Shown here piece by piece: positions 17,091 through 24,360 of a stretch of DNA of 30,387 nucleotides (position 1 is the first letter of the stretch; the number at the start of each line of letters is the position of its first letter). The position numbers and the translations under genes are program-made. Under the pieces are notes generated by a model. That model ran no database searches, was not told where the DNA came from, and worked only from the letters and a program-made list of their open reading frames with translations. This DNA comes from Chlamydiota bacterium (GTDB lineage: Bacteria > Auribacterota > UBA3054 > B51-G9): the NCBI GenBank assembly GCA_003648225.1, contig QMOL01000005.1, forward strand, positions 1 to 30,387, given 5' to 3'.

Positions 17091-19037
17091 ATGAATAAAC
17101 ATTATATTGGAATAGATTTCGGCACAAGTAATTCATATTTCTGTATCACTCCTGATGACGTTTTACAACCTAATCCTATTTGTTTTGATAACGATACCTC
17201 TATAGAAACAGCTGTTCTTTGGGAAAATAACGAAGTGAAAGATTTCGGATCTTCCGCGGTTAAAGGATGGAATTATGCTTCTCCCGCCGATAAGCGGAAC
17301 TGGCGATTGAGTCTTCAGTTCAAGCCCGATATTTCTTCTTCTGCCCGGGCTAAAGATGACGCTGTTGCGTTTTTAAGAAGTGCCGCGCGGTATATGAAAG
17401 AAAGGAATCTTCTTCCTAATGCCCGGGAGATAAATAATTTTAATGTTATTATCGGCATTCCGGCAAAAATACTTGCAGGACATAAAGATGCCATGCGGGA
17501 AATTATGACGCAAGCCGGCTTTGATAACTTTAAACTTGTCGAGGAACCTGTCGCCGCGCTGCTTCATCACATTATTCGTCATGATATTAACACGGAAGAT
17601 ATAGGCAATGGGATTCTTGTGATTGATTTTGGGGGGGGAACCTGTGATGTGGCATTTATGCTCCGCCTTGATGTAAAGCATAAATTTGGCGATCCTCTTC
17701 TTGGCGGTCGATTATTTGATGATTTATTTTATCAGTGGTTTTTGAGTCAAAACGCGAATGTTGAAAGTAAATTTGAAGGAGCAAGCGACAGTTATTATCT
17801 TCACTGGGTAAAGTGCCGTGAAATGAAAGAGACTTTTTCTAACACGATGCGGAAAAATAAAAATGAAATTTTTAGTTTTCATATCCCGAATTACGGGCAT
17901 CTCGATAACGCGACCTGGGAAGAATTTATTCACAGGGCAGAGAATTACACTCCTGATAAATCTTTTCTTAAAGAACTTAAGTCTTATGGAAAGGCTTATG
18001 AAAAACTAACGTCTGAAAAAACAATAAATTTAATTCAACATTTTCGTGAAGCGATAGAAAGTGTCATTAAGAATAATAAAATTAAAATTGAAAACATTGA
18101 ACATGTTATCCTTACAGGCGGAAGCAGTGTGTGGTCATTTGTCCGTGAAATTGTTTTGGAAACTTTTTTTCTTGAAAATAAACAAATTTTAGAATCCGCA
18201 AATCCTCGCGCGGCAATCGGTGAAGGGCTGGCTTTACTTCCGTTAATTAAAGAACGATTTAATGTAATTAAAAACAAGTTAAAGCGGGAGCAGTATGAAA
18301 AAAGCTTAGAAATTACAAAAAGCGTTATGGCTGATGTACAGGATTTTTATAGTTGCATTAGTGATGAAATTATTGAGAAAATATTTAACGAAGCTGTTGC
18401 TCCCGCGGTTAATTCTTTTTCAAAAAAGGGTGGAACAACTGAACAATTAAATTCGCTTATAAGAGTTAAAGTTGAAGATTTACAACCTGAATTTGAAAAA
18501 ATTATTGAAATTCAAAAGCCCGAACTCAAAGCGGAAATTTCTGACCGTATTACAAATATTTTAAACAATTGGTTTGAAAGTCATAACATTAAAAAACATA
18601 ACATTGATATTAATCTGCCTTCTGTCAGAAACACAAAAATTCAGTTCGGTAATATTAATGTCCCCTCGGAATTAGAATTTATTATCGCTTCTATTGGAGG
18701 GTTAATTACCGCTTCTCTACTCGGCGGTGGAGGAATTGCTCTTCTTATGGCCGGCCCCGGAGGATGGCTGATAGGACTTGGAATTGGAACTGCCGGGATT
18801 TTTTTTGGAATGAAGAAATTAACTTCCAAGATACCGATTCCAGGCATGTTAATGGATAATATTGTCACGCGAAAAGCAATTGATATTTCGCTTAAACGCG
18901 CGAAAGCGAAAACGAGGAGAAAAATGCTAAACTATTTAAATAAACAATTTGTTCAAAATAAAGAAATATTAAATAATCAAATTAGTAATTTTATTGTTGA
19001 CCAAATAAAATCTCTTGACGCAATTAACTCAATTTAA
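17091..19037 (+). CDS. Hsp70-like ATPase with membrane-associated C-terminal domain
   Basis: 648 residues. Residues 1-385 form an actin-like Hsp70 nucleotide-binding domain: IGIDFGTSNSYFCI (phosphate-1, 6-19), LVEEPVAALLHH (149-160), VIDFGGGTCDVAF (phosphate-2, 177-189) and VILTGGSSVWSFVRE (adenosine, 339-353). The usual beta-sandwich substrate-binding domain is not recognisable. Instead there is a charged helical region (about 390-510), a glycine-rich hydrophobic stretch long enough for a membrane hairpin (about 529-573) and a basic, lysine/arginine-rich helical tail (about 575-648). This suggests an ATP-driven protein attached to membranes, not a general chaperone. The stop is five bases from the stop of the convergent permease gene. 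It may form an operon with the upstream 4-TM gene. There is no clear ribosome-binding site. Confidence 0.85.
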   Translation: MNKHYIGIDFGTSNSYFCITPDDVLQPNPICFDNDTSIETAVLWENNEVKDFGSSAVKGWNYASPADKRNWRLSLQFKPDISSSARAKDDAVAFLRSAARYMKERNLLPNAREINNFNVIIGIPAKILAGHKDAMREIMTQAGFDNFKLVEEPVAALLHHIIRHDINTEDIGNGILVIDFGGGTCDVAFMLRLDVKHKFGDPLLGGRLFDDLFYQWFLSQNANVESKFEGASDSYYLHWVKCREMKETFSNTMRKNKNEIFSFHIPNYGHLDNATWEEFIHRAENYTPDKSFLKELKSYGKAYEKLTSEKTINLIQHFREAIESVIKNNKIKIENIEHVILTGGSSVWSFVREIVLETFFLENKQILESANPRAAIGEGLALLPLIKERFNVIKNKLKREQYEKSLEITKSVMADVQDFYSCISDEIIEKIFNEAVAPAVNSFSKKGGTTEQLNSLIRVKVEDLQPEFEKIIEIQKPELKAEISDRITNILNNWFESHNIKKHNIDINLPSVRNTKIQFGNINVPSELEFIIASIGGLITASLLGGGGIALLMAGPGGWLIGLGIGTAGIFFGMKKLTSKIPIPGMLMDNIVTRKAIDISLKRAKAKTRRKMLNYLNKQFVQNKEILNNQISNFIVDQIKSLDAINSI

Positions 19038-19042
19038 ATAAT

Positions 19043-20089
19043 TTAATGACTACTGCATTTTTTCCCGTTTACCTGATGCAATAAAAAAATTGAATATCCT
19101 AATATTATTAATAGTACTATTGCGCTCGCAATTTTGACCGATTGGGGCAACATCCACCCGCTATTAGTCGCGTGCCATCCTTGTTTTTTGACGAATTTAA
19201 AAATGAAATTTAATAAAAAGCCGCTGATTAAAGCTGAAATCACAACTGTTGTTAAATAAATAACAGCAACCTTTTTACCTAAAATTTTATAAATCGTCAT
19301 TATTCCCGCCGCGTTAGTCGCGGCTCCTGTAATCAGAAAAACAAATGCCGCTCCAGGAGAAATACCTTTTAAAATAAGTGCGGCTGCAATCGGAACAGAA
19401 GCGGTTGAGCAAACATACATTGGTATGCCGATAGCCATCATAACAATCATCGGCAGAAAACCTGTTCCGAGTTTGCTTGCAAAAAAATCATCAGGAATAA
19501 TTGCGGAAATTATTCCGGCAATAAAAATTCCCAGAAGAAGCGGCTTGGCTACATCGCCGGGTATAGTTATAAAGCCGTAGCGTAAAATTTGCAGGATTTT
19601 ATTTGGCGTTTTTTCTTTTTTTGCGGAACAGCAACTATGTTCACATTTTTCTTCTGTGGTGTTATTGGGAACCGTTTTTTTATTATTATCGGTTAAATCA
19701 ACCCAGAAACCCGCGATGATTCCCGTTATAAGAGCAATAACAGGTCTAAATATCGCAAAAACGGGTCCAAGTAGACTAAATGTAACAAATACACTGTCAA
19801 TTCCTGTTTGCGGAGTTGATGTTAAAAATGCCGTTGCCGCGCCATTGCTCGCTCCGCTTTTCTTCATAGAAACTGTTACCGGTATTACGCTGCAGGAACA
19901 TAAAGGCAGAGGAACGCCAAACAACGCGGCTTTAAATACCGACACAAAGCCTTTTTCGCCAAGATGTTTTTCTACTGTTTTCGGGGAAATCGCTACAGAT
20001 AAAATTCCCGCGGCGAGAAAACCAAAAAGAAGGTATGGCGCCATATCGCATAGCGTCATCCAAATATCGGATATAATGTTTATGATCAT
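19043..20089 (-). CDS. Permease of the SO_0444 / ArsP (DUF318) family, likely metal or metalloid efflux
   Basis: 348 residues with about eight to ten hydrophobic segments. GVPLPLCSCSVIPV (about 59-71, C64 and C66) is the hallmark of this permease family, and YVCSTASVPIAAAL in the second half mirrors it, consistent with an internal duplication. A cytosolic loop between the halves carries a small cysteine cluster CEHSCC (149-154) that could bind metal. Members are linked to copper/zinc efflux (SO_0444) or organoarsenical efflux (ArsP); which applies here cannot be told. The start is 78 bases after the stop of the TIGR02757 gene on the same strand, so they may be co-transcribed. The stop lies five bases from that of the Hsp70-like gene. 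Confidence 0.88.
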   Translation of the reverse strand: MIINIISDIWMTLCDMAPYLLFGFLAAGILSVAISPKTVEKHLGEKGFVSVFKAALFGVPLPLCSCSVIPVTVSMKKSGASNGAATAFLTSTPQTGIDSVFVTFSLLGPVFAIFRPVIALITGIIAGFWVDLTDNNKKTVPNNTTEEKCEHSCCSAKKEKTPNKILQILRYGFITIPGDVAKPLLLGIFIAGIISAIIPDDFFASKLGTGFLPMIVMMAIGIPMYVCSTASVPIAAALILKGISPGAAFVFLITGAATNAAGIMTIYKILGKKVAVIYLTTVVISALISGFLLNFIFKFVKKQGWHATNSGWMLPQSVKIASAIVLLIILGYSIFLLHQVNGKKCSSH

Positions 20090-20167
20090 TAAATTATTGG
20101 ATTATTGGATTTCACTTAAGAATTGAACATTTTTGTTTTAAAAGTGCAACTGTGACATATTGAATAT

Positions 20168-20968
20168 TTATTTCGGGTTTGTGCCAACTGTTAAACGCTT
20201 AAACTCCTCCATTTTCATATCATCCCGAATTCCGAAACGAGTTAAAGCAAAATCGTACCGCGCGGGATCTTCCGGCACAAATTTTGCGAAGCCGGCTGTT
20301 ATTTCCACAGCGGTTTTAAGATTTGCCTGTTTCCTTTTTGTAAATCCTAAAATAGTGCCTATTTTAAACATATGCGTATCTAAAGGAATTATCAACTTTG
20401 ATGTTGGAATTTTTGACCAGCCGCCCGGATCGACATTATCTTTGCGAACCATCCACCTAAGGTATAGATTTAATCTTTTGCACGCGCTGTTTTTTTGGGG
20501 AGAAGGAAGAAGATAAGACTGTTTTTGGTTCGTTAATTCATCAACAAAACCTGCCATTGCCGAAAGAATATTTTTATCATCAGGTTTCAAACCGGCAAAG
20601 AGGCAATTTTCCAATGAACCGTATTTTTCGCGATTCTTTTTAATTCCAAGAATTAAATCAGTAATATCTTTGCCGTCATTAAATCGGTATTTAAAATTAG
20701 CGAATAATTCTCGTAACTTTTTCTCAGAAACTTTTGAAACAAATTCTGAAGGAGAAGGTTTCATGATCTCAAGAATATAATTCACACTTTTTAATATTTG
20801 TGCCACACGACCGTAGGCAAGTGATGAAGCAATCATCCCCGCAATTTCTCTGTCATCGACTTTTTTAAAAGGAGTAATGAATTCCAGAGGGTCGGGACTA
20901 ATAAATTCCGGTCGGTTATATTTTAGGTATAATTTATCGAGTAAAGATTTAAGTTTTATATTTTTCAT
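20168..20968 (-). CDS. TIGR02757 / DUF2400 family protein
   Basis: 266 residues from the ATG at 20968; an in-frame TTG at 20980 is a possible longer start. The sequence matches the TIGR02757 family: an N-terminal KYNRPEFISPDPLEFI, then REIAGMIASSLAYGRV, NLYLRWMVRKDNVDPGGW and PLDTHMFKIGTILG, ending DPARYDFALTRFGI. The arrangement of helices and the LDTH segment recall HhH-GPD DNA glycosylases, so nucleic-acid binding is a possible but unproven role. It is transcribed divergently from the rplY operon, from its own promoter, with the permease gene downstream. Confidence 0.88.
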   Translation of the reverse strand: MKNIKLKSLLDKLYLKYNRPEFISPDPLEFITPFKKVDDREIAGMIASSLAYGRVAQILKSVNYILEIMKPSPSEFVSKVSEKKLRELFANFKYRFNDGKDITDLILGIKKNREKYGSLENCLFAGLKPDDKNILSAMAGFVDELTNQKQSYLLPSPQKNSACKRLNLYLRWMVRKDNVDPGGWSKIPTSKLIIPLDTHMFKIGTILGFTKRKQANLKTAVEITAGFAKFVPEDPARYDFALTRFGIRDDMKMEEFKRLTVGTNPK

Positions 20969-21001
20969 AATAATTAACAATTATTCAAATATTACAATAC
21001 T

Positions 21002-21029
21002 ATTATACCATTTTATTTATTTTTTGCAA
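21002..21029 (-). promoter_or_regulatory. Promoter of the TIGR02757 gene
   Basis: On the minus strand TTGCAA (21029-21024), 16 bases, and perfect TATAAT (21007-21002). The start near 20995 lies about 27 bases before the ATG at 20968, supporting that start codon. Confidence 0.68.
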
Positions 21030-21043
21030 GTATTCTTCACCAC

Positions 21044-21072
21044 TTGCAATTTAAAGTAATTTTTAATATAAT
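21044..21072 (+). promoter_or_regulatory. Promoter of the rplY operon
   Basis: TTGCAA (21044-21049), 17 bases, perfect TATAAT (21067-21072). A start near 21079 leaves a leader of about 160 bases before rplY. The -35 box is only 14 bases from that of the divergent gene. Confidence 0.72.
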
Positions 21073-21120
21073 GTTGTAAGAAGTGGATTGATGACATACC
21101 TTTAAGTTTTTTCTAACGTC

Positions 21121-21140
21121 GGCGGCGCGATGGTGCTGCC
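21121..21140 (+). promoter_or_regulatory. GC-rich hairpin in the rplY leader
   Basis: GGCGGCGC (21121-21128) pairs along its full length with GTGCTGCC (21133-21140), with two G-T pairs, around a GATG loop. No T-run follows, so it is not a terminator. It is the only GC-rich stretch in the leader and may be a ribosomal-protein autoregulatory element. Confidence 0.45.
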
Positions 21141-21239
21141 TATTAAACCAGGGCGTTATCTATCCTTTTATATATTTAACACAAAATAACGAGTGCTTAA
21201 TTACTCTATTTGATATAACCTTATTAGACTTTAATATTT

Positions 21240-21881
21240 ATGGAAGATTTAATTTTACAAGCAAAAACACGCGAATCAACCGGCGGGTTAACCGCAAGAC
21301 GTTTACGCAGACAGGGATTAACACCGGCTGTCGTTTATGGTCATAACGAATTAAAAAGCATTTGCGTTAATTATCACGAGTTTGAAATGTTAACTCACGT
21401 TATGCATTCTGAACATGCGGTAATAAAACTAAAAATTGACGGAAAAGAATTCGATGTCCTTACAAAAGATGTTCAGCGTAATTGTGTAACTCATAATATT
21501 TCACATATTGATTTTCTGGTTATTAATCTTGATGAAATTGTTAAGATTGAAGTACAGCTTGAAACCCAAGGCGAAGCTGAAGGTGTTAAAAATCATGGCG
21601 GAGTTCTTGAACTGCTTAGACGCGATGTTACTGTCGAATGTAAAGCGGGAAGTATTCCTGAAGCAATTAAGATTGATGTTACAGCATTGAACATTCATGA
21701 TGTAATTCATATTAAAGAACTTCCGGAAATTGACGGTGTTACTTATATCGGTGATCCCGAAACAACATTGATTACAGTTGCTCCTCCAACAGTACATGAG
21801 GAAGAAGTAGAAGCAACAGAGGAAGAAGCTGAAACAGCCGAACCTGAAGTGATCGGTGAAAAGAAAGAAGAGGAAGAATAA
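21240..21881 (+). CDS. rplY: Ribosomal protein bL25 (CTC type)
   Basis: 213 residues, the long general-stress (CTC) form of bL25, which binds 5S rRNA in the large subunit. The N-terminal domain begins LILQAKTRESTGGLTARRLR and contains TPAVVYGH and HIDFLVI; the second TL5-type domain contains VTVECKAGSIPEAIKIDV and the typical IHIKELPEIDGVTYIGDPE. The tail after about residue 185 is a run of glutamates, common in this form. It is the first gene of the ribosomal/replication block, with a leader of about 160 bases, and ends two bases before pth. Confidence 0.95.
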   Translation: MEDLILQAKTRESTGGLTARRLRRQGLTPAVVYGHNELKSICVNYHEFEMLTHVMHSEHAVIKLKIDGKEFDVLTKDVQRNCVTHNISHIDFLVINLDEIVKIEVQLETQGEAEGVKNHGGVLELLRRDVTVECKAGSIPEAIKIDVTALNIHDVIHIKELPEIDGVTYIGDPETTLITVAPPTVHEEEVEATEEEAETAEPEVIGEKKEEEE

Positions 21882-21883
21882 AA

Positions 21884-22456
21884 GTGATACGCTGTATTGT
21901 CGGTTTGGGAAATCCCGGACGGGAATACGAAAACACGCGGCATAATATCGGATTCCGCGTTGCTGATTTTTTTATAAAACAATCCGGCTCAGAGTGGAAA
22001 AAGCGCTGGTGGCAAAATTATTGGCTTGCTCAAAGTAATTACGGAACAGGTAAATTACTTTGCTGTAAGCCCGCAACTTATATGAATTTAAGCGGCAGAG
22101 CTATTTATAAAGTTGTGAAAAAATATAAACTTAATTCTGATGAATTGCTGATTATATATGATGACATAAACCTTCCTTTAGGAAAATTGCGCATCAGAGC
22201 CGGCGGAAGTTCCGGTGGGCACAACGGCTTAAAATCAATTATAAATTATCTCGGCACCGACAATATCCCGAGATTAAGAATTGGAATCGGCAAAAGTAAT
22301 AAAGACAGAATTGGTTATGTGCTTGGTAATTTTGAAAATGAAGAAATGGAACTCGTTGAACAAATGATTAAAAAAGCGGTTGAAGCAATAAATCTTTTGC
22401 TTTCTGAACCGTGGGATAGAGCAGTTCAACAGATAAATACTTTTTTTAAAAATTGA
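21884..22456 (+). CDS. pth: Peptidyl-tRNA hydrolase
   Basis: 190 residues, normal Pth length, starting at GTG two bases after the rplY stop. It frees tRNA from peptidyl-tRNA dropped by stalled ribosomes. Family motifs are complete: VGLGNPGREYENTRHNIGF with N10 and catalytic H20, KPATYMNLSG with N68, IYDDINLPLGKLRIRAGGS with D93, and GGHNGLKSI with H113 and N114. The rplY-pth pairing is widespread in bacteria. Confidence 0.97.
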   Translation: MIRCIVGLGNPGREYENTRHNIGFRVADFFIKQSGSEWKKRWWQNYWLAQSNYGTGKLLCCKPATYMNLSGRAIYKVVKKYKLNSDELLIIYDDINLPLGKLRIRAGGSSGGHNGLKSIINYLGTDNIPRLRIGIGKSNKDRIGYVLGNFENEEMELVEQMIKKAVEAINLLLSEPWDRAVQQINTFFKN

Positions 22457-22503
22457 ATTAACTTTAATATTATTTATACGAAAACTTAAGGGAGACAAAA
22501 CCT

Positions 22504-22788
22504 GTGAAAAAATACGAAGCGTTGTTTATTATTGAACCAGATGCCGCAAGCGAAAGGTTTGATAAAGTTAAAAATGAAATTACCGACAATATCGAACGTG
22601 TACAAGGCGTTGTAAGTGAATGCGAAGAACTTGGGCAAAGGGAGTTATGTTATGCCATTCGTCATCACAAAGAGGGCTTTTATTATTTAGTTAAGTTTAC
22701 AATAGAGCCAAATGAAATTAATAAAGTACGCGACAGATATGAATTAAGTAAAGATATTTTACGGTTTTTAATTACTTCAGTAGAATAG
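22504..22788 (+). CDS. rpsF: Ribosomal protein bS6
   Basis: 94 residues, starting at GTG with a ribosome-binding site (GGGAG) upstream. KKYEALFIIEPDA at the start and the central GQRELCYAIRHHKEGFYYLV are bS6 signatures; DILRFLITS closes the fold. It binds 16S rRNA together with bS18 in the small-subunit platform. In most genomes ssb and rpsR follow; here a lipoprotein gene comes next. Confidence 0.96.
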   Translation: MKKYEALFIIEPDAASERFDKVKNEITDNIERVQGVVSECEELGQRELCYAIRHHKEGFYYLVKFTIEPNEINKVRDRYELSKDILRFLITSVE

Positions 22789-22816
22789 CAACAGCATTAG
22801 CCATACGGCTTTTACC

Positions 22817-23587
22817 ATGAAATCTCTTGTCTTTAAAACAGGATGCTTGCTTTTCACCTTTATAGGAATTGTCCTTTTTACAGGATGCTCAACTTTTACT
22901 TACGAAACTCAATCGTGGCGAATCGCCGAAACATCCGGCAGTTCAGCAGAGGTGATTGTTCGTTATGTTGGTATTGGCGCTACATCAAAGAATATAGAAA
23001 AGCGCGCCGAAAAAGCGAAAGAGCTGGTAAAAATAGCGTCTGAAAAGAATACTGATGATCCGATTACTCCAAAGCTGCAGAACGTTCATCGAAAAGTATT
23101 TCTTCAGGACGGTAAAGTAGTAATAGAAGAAACAGGCACAATAAGAAACCCGCTTTCCTGGTTTGAGCAAACGGGATTAAACTTTTTCAATTGGTTTTAC
23201 GACCCGATAGATCTTTCTCTTTCAGGAAAGTATATTGTTAAATCAGGATGGAATGATTCGAATATTTTGTTAGCAACAAACGGACGGGTGATTGATGAAG
23301 ACACTTTTGCATCATCAAGACTTCGCTTAGATACTCCACTCGCAATTGGCGGAGATACACAATGGTTCCGTGATGTTCCAAGAGGCGAATCGGATTTAAT
23401 AGAACGGGATAAGCATCAGGTAATTGTATGGCCCCAAGCTTCAAGAATATTTTACTGGAAGCTTTCCGGTCCGGCATTTAAAAAAAGCTGGCAGTCGCTT
23501 GCTCATGAATTCAGCGCATTGATGAAGGCTTCGGAGAACAATGTAAATTCAACGCAGGACGTGAACGAAATAAAAGAAAAGAAATAA
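22817..23587 (+). CDS. Lipoprotein of unknown function between rpsF and rpsR
   Basis: 256 residues with a signal peptide and lipobox LFTGC (C24), so it is probably an envelope lipoprotein. The mature part is predicted to be mixed strands and helices with a short lysine/glutamate-rich helix (about 57-80, GATSKNIEKRAEKAKELV) and several aromatic-rich stretches (NFFNWFYDP, VIVWPQASRIFYWKL). I do not recognise a family and found no catalytic motif. It begins 28 bases after rpsF and ends 49 before rpsR. The slot is normally occupied by single-strand DNA-binding protein. There is no sign of the OB fold of SSB, so it is not a diverged ssb. Confidence 0.8.
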   Translation: MKSLVFKTGCLLFTFIGIVLFTGCSTFTYETQSWRIAETSGSSAEVIVRYVGIGATSKNIEKRAEKAKELVKIASEKNTDDPITPKLQNVHRKVFLQDGKVVIEETGTIRNPLSWFEQTGLNFFNWFYDPIDLSLSGKYIVKSGWNDSNILLATNGRVIDEDTFASSRLRLDTPLAIGGDTQWFRDVPRGESDLIERDKHQVIVWPQASRIFYWKLSGPAFKKSWQSLAHEFSALMKASENNVNSTQDVNEIKEKK

Positions 23588-23636
23588 AAAGCAGACAATT
23601 TAGAAATAATTAACCTTAATTTTAACTGAAATTCTT

Positions 23637-23885
23637 ATGGCAACTATTAGAAAAAGACCAAGAATCGAAAAAGCAACATGCAATTTTTGTGAAAACAAAG
23701 TTCGCCAAATCGATTATAAAGATGTGGAAACACTTAAAAATTATTTGAGCGACTATGGACGTATAACCCCGCGTTATATAAACGGCAACTGTGCAAAACA
23801 TCAGAGAATGATGGCTCACGCAATTAAGCTTGCGCGTTTTATGGCGATGCTGCCCTATGTTGGCGCAGTTCATGGTGATGAATAA
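23637..23885 (+). CDS. rpsR: Ribosomal protein bS18, zinc-ligand form
   Basis: 82 residues, normal length. RYINGNCAKHQRMMAHAIKLA and MLPYVG are bS18 signatures. The cysteine pair C15/C18 (CNFC) with C52 and H55 (CAKH) would form a zinc site, the so-called C+ form of this protein. The start has no clear ribosome-binding site. It works with bS6, encoded two genes upstream. Confidence 0.96.
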   Translation: MATIRKRPRIEKATCNFCENKVRQIDYKDVETLKNYLSDYGRITPRYINGNCAKHQRMMAHAIKLARFMAMLPYVGAVHGDE

Positions 23886-23910
23886 ACTTTGATATAATGG
23901 AGAAAATAAA

Positions 23911-24354
23911 ATGGATGTAATCCTACGTTTTGATGTTCCTAAATTAGGCCGCGCGGGACAAGCGGTTAAAGTGTCCGATGGTTATGCAAGAAATTATCTT
24001 TTCCCGCAATCTCTTGCTGAAGCGGCAACCAAAGACAACATGGCAAAAATTGAAGCTGAGCTTCGTAAACGCTCTGTTGCAGAAGAAAAAGAAAAAGAAG
24101 CATGCGAAACTTTGGCTGCTAAACTTGCTGAAGTTTCTGTAACTATTCCCAGAAAAGCCGGTGAAGATGATAAACTTTTCGGTTCTGTTACTAACATTGA
24201 TATTGCAAAAGCTCTTGAAAAAGAAGGTGTCTCAATTGACCGTAAAAAAATCCTCGTTGATCCTCCTATTAAAGATCTCGGTGTCGTTTCGGTCGATATA
24301 GCTTTGCACCATGATGTTACTGCCACTGTGCGCGTCTGGGTTGTAAGGGAATAA
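23911..24354 (+). CDS. rplI: Ribosomal protein bL9
   Basis: 147 residues, normal length, with a good ribosome-binding site (ATGGAGAAAATAAA before ATG). The N-terminal rRNA-binding domain shows VPKLGRAGQAVKVSDGYARN and YLFPQSLA. A long charged helix (about 45-75) links it to the C-terminal domain with KLFGSVTNIDIAKAL and KILVDPPIKDLGV. It binds 23S rRNA near the L1 stalk. It lies directly before dnaB, a very common order. Confidence 0.97.
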   Translation: MDVILRFDVPKLGRAGQAVKVSDGYARNYLFPQSLAEAATKDNMAKIEAELRKRSVAEEKEKEACETLAAKLAEVSVTIPRKAGEDDKLFGSVTNIDIAKALEKEGVSIDRKKILVDPPIKDLGVVSVDIALHHDVTATVRVWVVRE

Positions 24355-24360
24355 TGTTCT

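Noticed and set aside
22817..23587. Diverged ssb between rpsF and rpsR
   Set aside because: The product has a lipoprotein signal and no OB-fold or acidic C-terminal tip typical of SSB.
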